From Pseudophaeomoniella oleicola (taxonomy: Eukaryota; Ascomycota; Eurotiomycetes; Phaeomoniellales; Phaeomoniellaceae), in the NCBI GenBank assembly GCA_003868215.1, contig QWDQ01000003.1, forward strand, positions 620,001-684,000: a DNA stretch of 64,000 nt. The letters are read 5' to 3'. Positions 33,542 through 44,054 of the stretch are shown piece after piece (the stretch's first letter is position 1; every line of letters begins with the position of its first letter). The notes below the pieces were generated by a model. The model saw only the letters and a list, made by a program, of their open reading frames with translations. It did no database searches and had not been told where the DNA came from. A program made the translations under genes and the position numbers.

Positions 33542-34396
33542 ATGTTCACCGGTCTCGTTGAAACAATAGGCAGTACGTATACAGAATACCCCCGAAAGCT
33601 CTAGAGGACAAGACTCTCTAACAACACCTGCGCAGCTATATCCGCCGTCACCACATCTCCCGAAACCGGCACCATCTTCACCATCAGCAACTGCGCCTCG
33701 ATCCTCACCGACGTCGTGCTCGGCGACTCCATCTCCGTCAACGGAACCTGTCTGACCGTGACCTCGTTCTCCCCACCCCACAGCGCCGATGGCTCCGGAC
33801 ACCCTACCCACTTCACCGTCGCCGCCGCGCCGGAAACTCTGCGCCGGACGAATCTAGGCAGGTTGAAGGAGTCGTCGCGCGTCAATCTCGAGCGGGCGGT
33901 CAGCGCATCGACGCGCATGGGTGGACATTTCGTGCAGGGACACGTCGACACCGTCGCGAAAGTAGCGAGCGTGACGCCGGACGGGGAAGCCTTAACCTTT
34001 CGCCTCGTCCCCCGCGATCAAAACATCCTACGCTACGTGGTCGAGAAGGGCTACGTCACGCTCGACGGCGCGAGTCTGACCGTCACGAAGGTGTCCGACC
34101 CGGCCGTCCTCACCACAACCGGCTCTAGCGACGAGGAGGGCTACTGGGAGATCATGTTGATACCGTACACGCAGGAGAAGATCGTCACGGCTTCGAAAAC
34201 GGAAGGCGACGAGGTCAATGTCGAGATCGACGTTGTCGGGAAGTACGTCGAGCGGGCGGTCGAAGGATACTTTAGTGGGCTTGGAGCTGGGGACGGCGGG
34301 GTCAAGGGCGTGCCTGCGATATTGGAGAAGATGGTGGGCAGAATCGTTGACGAGAAACTGAAAGCTGCTACTACTGGCAGTAGTGTAGCGAAGTAA
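33542..34396 (+). CDS. RIB5: Riboflavin synthase alpha chain
   Basis: Last step of riboflavin synthesis: dismutation of two 6,7-dimethyl-8-ribityllumazine to riboflavin plus a pyrimidinedione. Two exons (33542-33572, 33636-34396) encode 263 aa. The short first exon gives MFTGLVETIG, the invariant family start, and the 63-nt intron restores frame into ISAVTTSPETGT. Two lumazine-binding repeats are visible: SVNGTCLTV with MGGHFVQGHVD in the first, TLDGASLTV with a matching IPYTQEKI stretch in the second. The C-terminal 35 residues are an extension typical of fungi. Homotrimer, cytosolic. Ends 176 bp before the convergent end of the CDF transporter. Confidence 0.96.
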
Positions 34397-34572
34397 GATG
34401 AGGTGGTTGGCTCTGGTGAGGGAAATCGAAACAAAACTACCATCGCCTACTGTATATAGTATCATTGTATATATTTAAAATATTTCTTTTCATATCTCGA
34501 ATGAACTCCTCTAGCTACAGGTCAAAAGACAAGTGCAAATTGCTTAAGGCAAGACGCCCGCACCAAAACCAT

Positions 34573-35931
34573 TCATAATTCCTTCTTCAAAAAATGCTCC
34601 GGCTTATGCGTCGTCTCATAGTCGACGTGCACATAAGCCCTGTCGACATCAGGCAGACTCTCCAGCTTGATCTGTAGCTCCTCCGCGACGTCATGTGTGG
34701 CCCTAAGGCTGTCGTCCGGATGCATAACAATGTCGACTTCGACCGTGAGCCGAGGGCCAGAGTGCCAGGCACGGACGGTGTCGATGGCGCGGATGTGAGG
34801 AGAATGGGTCATGCTGATGTAGGTTATGAGCTGGAGGGTTTCAGTGTCGGCAGTACTGCCGATCAGGAGCTGAAATTCCGAGTACGCGGTTTTGAGCCAG
34901 AGGGATGAGATCAGGACAGAGAGCAGGATGGCACCCATGGGATCGATCCACCAGCGAAGCTTTGAACCACCGACCGACGTGAGGATACCGAAGCCGTTGA
35001 TCAGAAGATCGTTTCGGTGGTCTTCCCAAAGGATTCGAATTTGTGAATACATATTGCGCAGGGCAAAGCAATAGAGAAAGAGGAACAGTTTCGTCGAAAA
35101 AGCAACGGCCACAGCAATCACTGAAGGCAGATGAAACCTTTTTGTCTCATCGTTAGAGCCCTCCACAAGTTCGCGAGCAGAAAATGCGATCAAGATCAAG
35201 GACACCGATGTCATAAGAAAGCAGAAGACGATGTTACCAGCAGTCTCGATTCGGGCCTTTCCAGCAGGGAATTTTCGTGCATCGACTTTTTTGACAGCTT
35301 TGTTGGACAGAAGAAGAGTAAGGTTAGACGCTGGGTCGAACAGAGCATCGGCCATGGTTGTGAAAAGCGAAAGAGAGCCGGAGGAAATGGCACCGTAAAG
35401 TTGTAGAACAGCGAGCAGGACATTGGCGACAAAGGAGCCATAGACAGCGACATTGAAAGTGAAATGATTGGCTTGATTGGTCTCCCGAGCTTGTCGTCTA
35501 TGTTCGTCAACGGGTTTCAAAAGCCGGTGTATCTGTTCATTTTGCTCTTCATAGAATCCCCCGAGCTTCGACGCTTTGGTCGGAATAGGCAAGGGTGCAC
35601 AATTCAGCCTCTCTCGCTTCTTTGCTGTATTCGCTTTGATGGCATTGATTTCTGACTGGCTTTTTATCCTTGACGACAGGGAGAAAGGATCGTTCTCAGG
35701 GGTGTAGACTGGGGGCAACTGTGATTCTGCCGCTGATGTATCTGTTGCGGTAGTGTGATGTCGGACCAAAACGTTTTGCGGTTCTTGCTCTACAGCGGAG
35801 CTATGTGCTTGAGCACGCAGGGCTCGTGAATCAGCAATGAGTGACGCTGCATCATGGATATGTGAAGAATGTGCATGATGCAAATCCGATTGCAAAGGAA
35901 ATGACTCAGTTGAGGGATGTTGTGCGCCCAT
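34573..35931 (-). CDS. Cation diffusion facilitator (CDF), Mn/Fe-type metal transporter
   Basis: Intronless, 452 aa. Proton-coupled export of divalent metal into the vacuole, another organelle or the outside. A cytosolic N-terminus of about 155 residues contains His clusters (HHAHSSHIH) that may bind metal. Six membrane segments follow. The metal site in TM2 is D195-A-L-F-D199 and that in TM5 is D304-H-R-N-D308; DxxxD in both is the signature of manganese-type CDFs, whereas zinc transporters carry HxxxD. A C-terminal domain of about 85 residues has the ferredoxin-like pattern (AWHSGPRLTVEVDIVMHPD). Predicted Mn(II), possibly Fe(II), transport; organelle not determinable. Its upstream region contains paired inverted repeats at 36273-36305. 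Confidence 0.92.
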   Translation of the reverse strand: MGAQHPSTESFPLQSDLHHAHSSHIHDAASLIADSRALRAQAHSSAVEQEPQNVLVRHHTTATDTSAAESQLPPVYTPENDPFSLSSRIKSQSEINAIKANTAKKRERLNCAPLPIPTKASKLGGFYEEQNEQIHRLLKPVDEHRRQARETNQANHFTFNVAVYGSFVANVLLAVLQLYGAISSGSLSLFTTMADALFDPASNLTLLLSNKAVKKVDARKFPAGKARIETAGNIVFCFLMTSVSLILIAFSARELVEGSNDETKRFHLPSVIAVAVAFSTKLFLFLYCFALRNMYSQIRILWEDHRNDLLINGFGILTSVGGSKLRWWIDPMGAILLSVLISSLWLKTAYSEFQLLIGSTADTETLQLITYISMTHSPHIRAIDTVRAWHSGPRLTVEVDIVMHPDDSLRATHDVAEELQIKLESLPDVDRAYVHVDYETTHKPEHFLKKEL

Positions 35932-36805
35932 TGTGCTCGGATTCAGAAGACTGCGCTCAGCAAGGAGTATGGGGAGTCCTCAGATTTTCTCAGAGGTTAC
36001 ACGGAATCCTCACGACCCTGTGATGTCGTGATATATGTGACATCAAAAGTAAGCCGTGGTGAGTCTGCAGCTTACCGGCTCGAGGTGAAGTGCTCGGGCT
36101 TTAGCCATGATGAAGGCACACAACCTCTAATCCGAGAAACGGAGCTTTCTTAAGTGCGATAAGATCCGCAGATTAGCAGAGATCTTGTGGGACCAAAGCT
36201 TGGATCACCAAAGTGCGTGATTCTCAATTTCAACTTCACGGAGAATCAGGGTCCAAAAGGCATCTTGATCCATGCTTTTGATGACGGCTTCAAAAGCACC
36301 GTCATACTTCAGAGCCTGACCTTGATCTGTATGAGCCCACAATAGGCAGTGCTTTTGAGGTGCGACATAAATGGGATTGAGAGCCAGGAGGCCCCCGAAA
36401 AGGAAGCTCCATCATTCATATACCGATGTCACATAATCGCAACAAGGACTGCCAGCTTGAGGATATCGTTCATGGCTCTTCTGTCCATTGACGTGGTGAA
36501 TGGGGCCTTCTATGAGGAGGAATAGAATGAAGATAGAATTTGTGATCCAGGCTATGTACCCTACTTCATCTCGAGGAGCCTGCCGATGTATATACCTGAG
36601 AAGGGTTTTCGGAATGATTCGGGATTGCTCAGCTTCCATTACTCCGTTGGGTTAATCATTCTGTAGCCCATATTCTCGCTGGTGGACGACCTGCGAACTG
36701 AAGAGAGGCGTCCTGATGTAGACTATATATCCATAAACTCGCTTTTAACGTATGGAACGATAGGGCTGAGAGGAATGAATTTTGTTTGATAATCAATGGA
36801 ATGCT
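35932..36805. other. Intergenic region with overlapping inverted repeats
   Basis: 874 bp between two minus-strand genes; includes the promoter of the CDF gene. Overlapping inverted repeats at 36273-36305 are listed separately. A 75-codon frame (36639-36412) has a hydrophobic stretch but no recognisable family. Confidence 0.45.
36273..36305. repeat. Overlapping, mutually exclusive inverted repeats
   Basis: TGCTTTTGA (36273-36281) pairs with TCAAAAGCA (36290-36298). ATGACGG (36281-36287) pairs with CCGTCAT (36299-36305). The arms overlap, so only one hairpin can form at a time. A third copy of TGCTTTTGA lies at 36350-36358. One such stem could arise by chance. Confidence 0.5.
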
Positions 36806-38356
36806 TTAGCCGTCCTCTTCGCTGTTCTCAACTTGCTCATTGTTGCCTTCAGGAACTGCGGTTCCACCCCACCAGTAGCTCACACTTATACCCGTGCTAC
36901 AGCTTCTCACATAATGCCACCAACCTATAGGAACGTAGAGCATTTCCCCTTCCTCTAGGACACATTCAACGTAGGGTATAGTGCTGAGACCCGGGTAGAC
37001 TTCATCCCAATCTTCGTAAGGTGAAGTCTCGATCGATGCGAAGTCGATCTGCGACGTATTGGACATGTTGATAGTTTTCTGCTCTCCCGTATCGTTCCGT
37101 CCCGTTTCCTCGCGATCTCCTCCATCTGAAACATCTACACGGCGATTTATTGGTAGCTTCTCGTCACCAGGAGCAGGCTCCGCGGCACTTCTTGGAAACA
37201 GTCTATGTGAATACTCAGGGGAGTAGAGCCTGAGATATTTCTTACCCACAATTTGCGCCAGGAGATTGTGATAAGGATCATGATGCAGAGGACTGATGGT
37301 CCAAGGGGGGCCAAACCATATGTTTTGAAGGCTCGTGCCTGGTGGCACGGGGTTTGCAATTAAGGTAGACTTGGCGACAGGAGAGTCTGGATCGGGTAAA
37401 GGTGGAGCGATGTGAATGTAGTCCGGAGGAAGCAGTGAGCGTCTTAAAGACGGTATCTGCTCGAACAAAGTGTGCTGAGCCAGATAGCCGGTCTGTCGGT
37501 CAACTTCACCGTTTCCAGGTTTTGGGTAGATGTATTGCTCCAAAAAGTCCTTGAACTTGACAATCTTCTGGCCCCAACCTTCGTCGGTGTAACTCCTCCC
37601 AACCTCGACTGGGACTAATCTCCTGCCATCTAGCGTCTTCTTCATCCAGAATGACTTGTACTTCCATTTCCGAAGCGCGGGCCAACCTTGCATCACGTTT
37701 GTCAATATCAATGGTGTCCGTGTGGAATAGATATGATCCTCGAATTTACTCATCGAGGGTGACGAGAGGCGCTCAATGGGATTCTCCAGCCGTGGAAGGA
37801 TTGTACCGTTCTCAGGCAGCTTATCTTCGGATGATGGTGCTTGTCTGGACAGTTTCAACCGCTTCCTAGGCCTCTCCAGATACTTGGTATCAAAATCAAC
37901 ATCAGAAATGCTACCTCCAGAGTCCGAAGAGCTGCTCTCCATACTAGAGGTCTCCACTAGTGTTTGCAACTCGCTAAGCAGTCGGTGGATAAGTGTCTTC
38001 CTTCCTGCACCACCAGCCATGATTAGAGCCATGTCCAGATGCTCAACGACCTGGTCCAGCCAATCTTGTCGTGGCGGAGCTGAGGATGATATTCCATAAT
38101 GATCGGCCGGTACTTGACCACTTAGCCTTTCCTTGATCAAAGTTAAGGCCTTGCCAATGCTGGCATCCGTATACAGCCGGAACCAACATGGCTTCACATC
38201 CTTGAATGGAAAGATGTGTAATTTCTCACTGGCAAGCTCCAGAAGCTTCTCGGCATCCGCGATGATATCTCGATCACCAACATTGCATTTGTGAATTTCA
38301 TCATCGTCAGAAGGCGCCCGTAGCTGGCAAATAGCTGTCTCGCATATGTCGTCCAT
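36806..38356 (-). CDS. JmjC-domain dioxygenase, JMJD5/KDM8-like
   Basis: Intronless, 516 aa. An Fe(II)/2-oxoglutarate-dependent oxygenase of the cupin-8/JmjC group. Residues 1-190 form a helical N-terminal region, ending in an acidic/basic linker with KRLKLSR. The catalytic region starts with TPLILTNVMQGWPALRKW, a typical JMJD5 opening. Iron ligands are visible as H358-x-D360 in PLHHDPYHNLL and H481 in GWWHYVRS; the 2-oxoglutarate-contacting NIWFG and Lys in VGKKYLRLY are in place. The stretch between the ligands includes a charged insertion of about 55 residues (after RLFPRSAAEP). Known relatives hydroxylate arginine or cut histone tails; the substrate here is unknown. Divergent from CDC45. 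Confidence 0.88.
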   Translation of the reverse strand: MDDICETAICQLRAPSDDDEIHKCNVGDRDIIADAEKLLELASEKLHIFPFKDVKPCWFRLYTDASIGKALTLIKERLSGQVPADHYGISSSAPPRQDWLDQVVEHLDMALIMAGGAGRKTLIHRLLSELQTLVETSSMESSSSDSGGSISDVDFDTKYLERPRKRLKLSRQAPSSEDKLPENGTILPRLENPIERLSSPSMSKFEDHIYSTRTPLILTNVMQGWPALRKWKYKSFWMKKTLDGRRLVPVEVGRSYTDEGWGQKIVKFKDFLEQYIYPKPGNGEVDRQTGYLAQHTLFEQIPSLRRSLLPPDYIHIAPPLPDPDSPVAKSTLIANPVPPGTSLQNIWFGPPWTISPLHHDPYHNLLAQIVGKKYLRLYSPEYSHRLFPRSAAEPAPGDEKLPINRRVDVSDGGDREETGRNDTGEQKTINMSNTSQIDFASIETSPYEDWDEVYPGLSTIPYVECVLEEGEMLYVPIGWWHYVRSCSTGISVSYWWGGTAVPEGNNEQVENSEEDG

Positions 38357-39007
38357 AGCAGGACCTGAAGAATAACAAGATAGAGGCGGTATCTCTGTTT
38401 AAAGCCATATATCAGATGATCTCGATTCAGTCAGACTGGCTGCATCGCGACATGCAACTGCAGCTTGCCATTGCAGCATACCTACGGATTTGTATGTTTA
38501 AAAGCAATCAAACACAATACTCGGTCTATCATTTTGATGCATACAACCGGGGGCCCAGTAATGGTGGACTTAGGAGACTCGGATGTGTACGGTGGGTTGT
38601 CAAGTATGATCCGTGGTGGCAAGTTTTCCCTTACGCGCCAAGCTTTCACAGGGTCCAGCGAGTCGCGTCGCGCCTGGAGCCATGCCTCTTTACATTGTTA
38701 TTCTGCAGCTCAAAGTCGCATTCGGAGGTACATATTCTAGACTGATATACGCATTGCACGAGACACACATTAACATTCATCTACATCCTTCGACATTATT
38801 TCGGTAGAGCCTTTGAAACGGGCTTTTTTTGCACTCTGGACCGCTCATTATTCTGTCACGAAAGCGTTGCGAGTCTGGTCTCTGATCATATAGAGCATGC
38901 ACATGGTATAGCTGCTATTCAGAGGTCCTGGAAAGCCTGAGGATCGTGGACCAGCCAATGCACACCAATTGTCTCTCTTCTAAGGCCGTGGAAACGCGAA
39001 CGACGAC
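38357..39007. promoter_or_regulatory. Shared divergent upstream region, JmjC / CDC45
   Basis: 651 bp between start codons. An ACGCG-containing stretch near 38631 (TTACGCGCCA) could be an MBF-type (MluI-like) element suited to an S-phase gene, but one copy is weak evidence. No gene supported. Confidence 0.35.
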
Positions 39008-41568
39008 ATGTATCTACCGCGCGCTTTGGCGTCACAACTATACCAGTCTCTAGTATCGTCATGTACACCCGCATCGGCCCCAGTCCTCATTCTGCCAGCA
39101 GCAACCGATCCCGATGCACTATGTGCAACGCGCATACTTACAGCGCTATTGAAGCGCGACTTTATACCGCACAAGATTCACCCGGTTGGCGGGTATGGTG
39201 ACCTACAACGCGCTGGTGAGACTTTGATTCAGCCTATGAAGTATAGCCAGGGGGGTAGTGGCGGTGTGATCATTTGCCTTGGAGTTGGTGGCCTAGTCGA
39301 TCTGGGAGCCATTCTAGGCTTTGAGTTGGAAGATGTGGAAGGGACGACGACTGACTTCAGTGGGGTTGAAGTGTGGGTGTTCGACAAGAGACGACCATGG
39401 AACTTGGGAAACATATTCGGTGGTCTACCGGCTGCTGATAATGACAGACCAGTGGCAGGGGTGCAACAAGGCAAGATTGGAAAATCATACCGGTCGGGAA
39501 GAGGAGGCATCATAGTCTTCGATGACGGTGATATCGAAGAAGAACTGAACCGGGAAAAGGAGGCTTTCTTTGCTCTGGCTGATATGCCCGAAATTGACGA
39601 CGAAGAGAGCGACCTTGAAAGCGAAGGCAGCGATGACGAGGATTCTGGTGAATCTGTCAGCAAAAAGCGCAAATCAATGACAGAGGACCTTGATGAAGAT
39701 ACGGAAGACGAGGGAAGGCCACATCAGAGGAGGAGGAGTAATTCCGTAAGACTACGCTTCCACTCGTCTGAACTGTTCTAACTTTGCAGGGATCCTCAAT
39801 ATCATCACCCTCTAGGCGGCGAGATAGAGGTGCACGTTCGGTGTCAGAGTCACCCATCCCAGAATCTTCTACGCTGGAGCAGCCTAGCTCGAGGGTCCTG
39901 AGAAGACGTCTTCTGAAACTTCGCCGCAAACATCAGGAGGTACTTCGCATATATTACAACCTGGGCATGTCGTGCTCAGAGCCTGTCTCATCGCTCGTCT
40001 ATTCCTTGGCATCAGATCTCGGTCGAGAAGACAATGACCTATTGTGGCTTGCGGTAGTTGGTGTCTCGTCACTGGAACTATCCAGCCACATGCCTTCAGA
40101 CCTTCATAATCCAACGTCGCAGCATGCACATCATAGATCTTGGCAGGTGACTCGCCACAAGCAGATACAACAGCTCTTCAGAGATGAAGTTCGACGCCTG
40201 AACCCTGAGTCGGCAGCAGGATCTGCGTACAATTCTCCGTCGGAATACTCCTCCAAGTCCTCGCCTACGGACTCGTCTATCCGTTTATCTCCAGAACCGC
40301 ATTTGATCCTCCTTCGGCATTGGTCATTATACGAGAGTATGCTACATTCGCCGTTCCTAGCTTCCCGCTTACATACGTGGAATGACAATGGGAAGAAGCG
40401 CTTGCATAAATTGCTCGCTAAGATGGGGGTATCATTGCAACAATGCAAGCAGGTGTGGACTCACATGGACGTTGATCTGAAGAAAACTTTGCGGGAGAGA
40501 TTGTCTCAGTATGCTGGTCTCTATGGTATCGAAGGAATCATACCTACGAATGGTAGTGCAGGGAAAGAGGGTTGGGGATTTGTCAAATCATGGGGCTGGA
40601 AAGCAAGTCTGAGCGCGATTGATGTCGTGACCTTGGTTGGAGCGATTCTTGATGTCGGGCGTCACCATGCAAACCCGCACATCGCGGCACACGACTCGCA
40701 GACTTCATCTCAGCGATCCACAACCGCCAGCTCTGATGAGCAATCGAGCACAGTCTATAATTTCTTTCCTGCGTACGATGCGTTGGCTCCGACACATCCT
40801 ACACTGCTCATCTCGGCTCTCCCTTTAGCCCAACATCTCTCCCGGGCTATACTTCGAACCGGGACCTCGCTTCTGTCCAAGAACCAGATCCGTCATCTAC
40901 GCTCGTTCCGAATGGCCGTTGTGAAGGATGGTCCTGATCTCGACCTCTTCGCCAACAGCGTGGGTGCTCTCATCAAACTTGCCGGTTGGATAGATCAAGC
41001 ACTTCGGGCTACAGGAAAGGGTGGTTATGGCAAGGACGACGTCCCACTGGTCGTGGCTGCTCTCAACTCGGGGAAAGGCTGCTACGTTGTAGTTGGACTC
41101 GGTGCGGGCCGAAATTCCTATCTTCAAGAGGAAGCCAGCATCAGTGAAGAGAAACGGAAGCAGAAGGAGGAGAAGCGCAAAAAGAAGGAAGAAGAGCGGG
41201 AGCAGAAACGCAAAGAGAGGGAAGAGCGCCGAGAGATCGAACGGCGTGCCCGAGCTCTAGACCGAGAGTCTGATGAGGAGGAAGATGGAGATGAGACGGA
41301 GACTGAACCCTCAGACTCAGATTCCGACAGCGATAGCGAAGCTTCATCTCCGCCGACTTCCCCATCTTCTTCTCTCCAAGGTGATAAAACGCCCTTATCC
41401 CAGCGGAGACGATTAGGAAACCGCTTTGGTCACGCTTTTCAAGAGGTCTCCGAAACCACAAATGCAGATGTGCACGTCGATCATTTCGACCATTGCGTCG
41501 TGGAGGTGAAGAAGGAGGAACTGGGTACTTTTTTGGAGGCATTGAGCATGGCTTGCGTGGTAGGATGA
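39008..41568 (+). CDS. CDC45: DNA replication initiation factor CDC45
   Basis: Component of the CMG helicase (Cdc45-MCM-GINS) that opens DNA at replication forks. Two exons (39008-39745, 39790-41568) encode 838 aa; the 44-nt intron joins RRRSNS to GSSISSPSRR. N-terminal DHH-like core: VLILPAATDPDALCATRIL, then GVIICLGVGGLVDLG and VWVFDKRRPWNL. A long acidic, phosphorylatable linker (about 195-290) is followed by RLLKLRRKHQEVLRIYYNLG and the conserved helical part (HLILLRHWSLYESMLHS). In the C-terminal region there is a Lys/Glu-rich helix of about 45 residues and a DSDSDSD stretch, extending the fungal protein beyond the yeast 650 aa. It ends with the conserved DHFDHCVVEVKKE. Nuclear. Confidence 0.95.
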
Positions 41569-42422
41569 TTTGGTGTTAGTTCAAAGTACAACCAGTCCAT
41601 GGTGTGTACGCTATCATGGTCGGTACATGGGGGTGTGTGATGACTGTGTCTCATGACGGTTTACGTGGCATGTGTTCCCTTTTTTTTTCTGCATTGTTTT
41701 GATTTGTGGTTCTACCTCGCACTGCGAAGGCGTTTTGTTTGGCCACGGAGATGCCGCCGATACGTGAGTAGGTAGAGTAGGATGTAGGTGACAGTATATA
41801 CCATGGGTGGTTTTCTTCACCTACTGCAGACCATTCTTTTCGGCTTATCCGGCTCCAATATGGGGTGGATGTTCAAGGTCACATTGATGACAAAGAAAAG
41901 TTGCTAATTATGTAGACAGTGTGCCATGACAACACAGGGGTGTTGTCAGAGAGAAAGATGCAGATCCGAGTGTCGAGGTGTGTGTCCGAATCACTTTCTT
42001 TAGTGTTCCATAGTATCCAAACTCCACAAGTGTCTTTGTTGACTCGATACAACCTTCTCATTCCTATCTACAAGTATGAGAGGGTGGTGTATCCTCGTCG
42101 ATTTGATTTCGTGCCCACAATACTGAAGTTTTGGGCTATTGCGTCGTCGTTTTTCTCTATTGTGTATATACTAACTTACGTACATACATATCTATTACCT
42201 GCTGTGCACAGGACATAGCTAAGAGAGTCACGATAAGTAGAGCATACCGTAGTAGGTAATTACATAAATAGGCCACGACAGGTGGAGACTCCCAGATACA
42301 TAGCGCAGATTGTAGTGCAGCAATTGCCTGTTGGAGAAGTGAAGGGGGGGAACCGGCTCGATGAATGGGATTCGTGACCCGGAATCTTGTAGTACGTAGT
42401 AGTGAGTGAGGTTTACTGTAAC

Positions 42423-42442
42423 TACTACGTAGTACTACGTAG
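42423..42442. repeat. Recurrent palindrome TACTACGTAGTA, tandem partial copy
   Basis: Exact 12-bp copy at 42423-42434, overlapped by a second CTACGTAG core at 42435-42442. Confidence 0.8.
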
Positions 42443-42650
42443 GCGTGTATCATAGCAACGTAGTAGTAGGATGAGAGAATGGCGAGATGGGCTCACTCAG
42501 GTGACCCCATCCAGCCCGTCGGTGGTCGGGAGCCGCACGAATCAGATTTCAGCTTCCCAGATAGTTGGGAAGAGGCTCAGGCAAACAAATCCGAGATCTT
42601 CATCCATTTGCTGGCAATTACCTGGTGTAACAGTATTAGTCACGGGTACT

Positions 42651-42662
42651 TACTACGTAGTA
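42651..42662. repeat. Recurrent palindrome TACTACGTAGTA
   Basis: Exact copy. Confidence 0.8.
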
Positions 42663-42914
42663 ACTTACAGTAATTATGTACAATTTGCTGTGAGAGTGGG
42701 AGGCGAGGAATGCTGGAGACGTGATAAAGACCTTCTTCTTCTTTTTCAAGCAGCAATGGATTCCTTGTGGACATACACCCGTGTCGACTTGGTTACAATT
42801 TGCATTGTTCAACCTCGAAGCTCCCTTTTTGCTCCCATTCCAGGTGTAATAGGCTAACGGAGAGACTGCGGTCTTTTCCCTTTTGTTCTTTGGTCATTAT
42901 GAGTGCGGCAAGTC

Positions 42915-42926
42915 TACTACGTAGTA
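42915..42926. repeat. Recurrent palindrome TACTACGTAGTA
   Basis: Exact copy, third within 500 bp. Confidence 0.8.
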
Positions 42927-43938
42927 CCAAGCGAGCAAGGTCAAAGTTGACTTTAGCAAGTGAGACGGCACTTGGGTGGCCCCGCCCGAACTCCCATTCC
43001 TTGGACCAGCGATCAATCCAATGGATAAGGTGAATAGGTGAATAGGTGAATACTGACCTAGTGTTGTCCCCATCGCTCGCCAGGCATTGCCTCCAGGTAA
43101 AAATGAGTACCTAGGCAAGATATAGAGGGTTGGGACCCTTCTGGGATGCCTAAGGAGTACCTATTTGAGAAGTCCACCTCTGTTGTTGATAATTATAGTA
43201 ATCGGGGATAGAGCTTGCGATATGGTACGCACTTCTTCTAGTCATTATAGTTAAAGAACGAGATGATAATCACCTAAAAGGTAAGGTAGGTAGGTGCAAG
43301 GAGAGCATATCTCTATTTATAAGTGCTTGAGCGCGTCTCAACTGCCCTTTTTGCAATACCATACCTCTTACAAGGCCCGATCAAGAAGAACGGTACTGTG
43401 GCACCAAAATGAAGCCATGATATAATTAATTATAGGCACTGACTTTAGTCACACGAGATAATAATTAAGCCCAAGCCTTTGAATGGTCTTGTTAAGGAGG
43501 TGGCTCTTTCGGTAGATCGTGTGTGTGTGCCGTAACGTAACTTAGCAGCCTCGTTCCAAGGGTGGCTTCACCCCCTGTCTAGCATTAGCACCGAAAGAGA
43601 AGTTCAATAGAGGGCCCTGTTCTCGCCTGTGTGCCTGCAGTGGCTCCCATCCTGGTTCCCTGGGCGTAGTCCCAATTAGGTGCCGGCTTGGTGAGGCTTC
43701 TTCTCGCTTGCTCCTCAAAACGTCGCCATTTTCGACGTCATATCCACGAGTAAGTTTTGACCCGCCATGATCTCTCTCTTGCACCCAATCCCATGCTGCC
43801 CTCGCAAAATTCCCTGTCATGCTCCATACCGGCCACAACATCTTTCCCCAAGGCTAATTTCCACCTTCGTTGATCAATTCCCCAAGCCTGTTCGTTGTTT
43901 GTATATCGTCTCTTCGATGCTGTAAACCAGTCCTTTAG

Positions 43939-43974
43939 ATGGACACAGTGAGTCCTGGTTTCGATTCCATCTGA
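43939..43974 (+). promoter_or_regulatory. Possible upstream ORF 1 of the histidine kinase
   Basis: An 11-codon frame (MDTVSPGFDSI, stop) 63 bp before the kinase ATG. It matters only if the transcript starts upstream; the internal GTGAGT could instead be a 5' UTR splice donor. Confidence 0.35.
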
Positions 43975-43994
43975 GGCTGGCGTCGGAGTTGGGT

Positions 43995-44054
43995 ATGCAA
44001 AGGTCTGCGGAGGTGGTTTCGGGGATGTCTGCGCATCATGAGCAATACACCTAG
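43995..44054 (+). promoter_or_regulatory. Possible upstream ORF 2 overlapping the kinase start
   Basis: A 19-codon frame that begins 43 bp before the kinase ATG, in the +1 frame relative to it, and stops 17 bases into the coding region. Translation of it would compete with the main start. Confidence 0.35.

Larger units (their letters stand above)
41569..44037. other. Long intergenic region with TACTACGTAGTA cluster and uORFs
   Basis: 2.5 kb. Holds three exact TACTACGTAGTA palindromes (42423, 42651, 42915) and partial copies at 42391 and 42435. The final 100 bp before the histidine kinase contain two short upstream frames. A 99-codon antisense frame (43841-43542) matches no family. No gene supported. 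Confidence 0.55.

Noticed and set aside
43960-43985. B-box-like GGTTTCGATTCC before the histidine kinase
   Set aside because: The loop has an extra base, and no tRNA arms surround it; it sits in the probable leader of the kinase gene.
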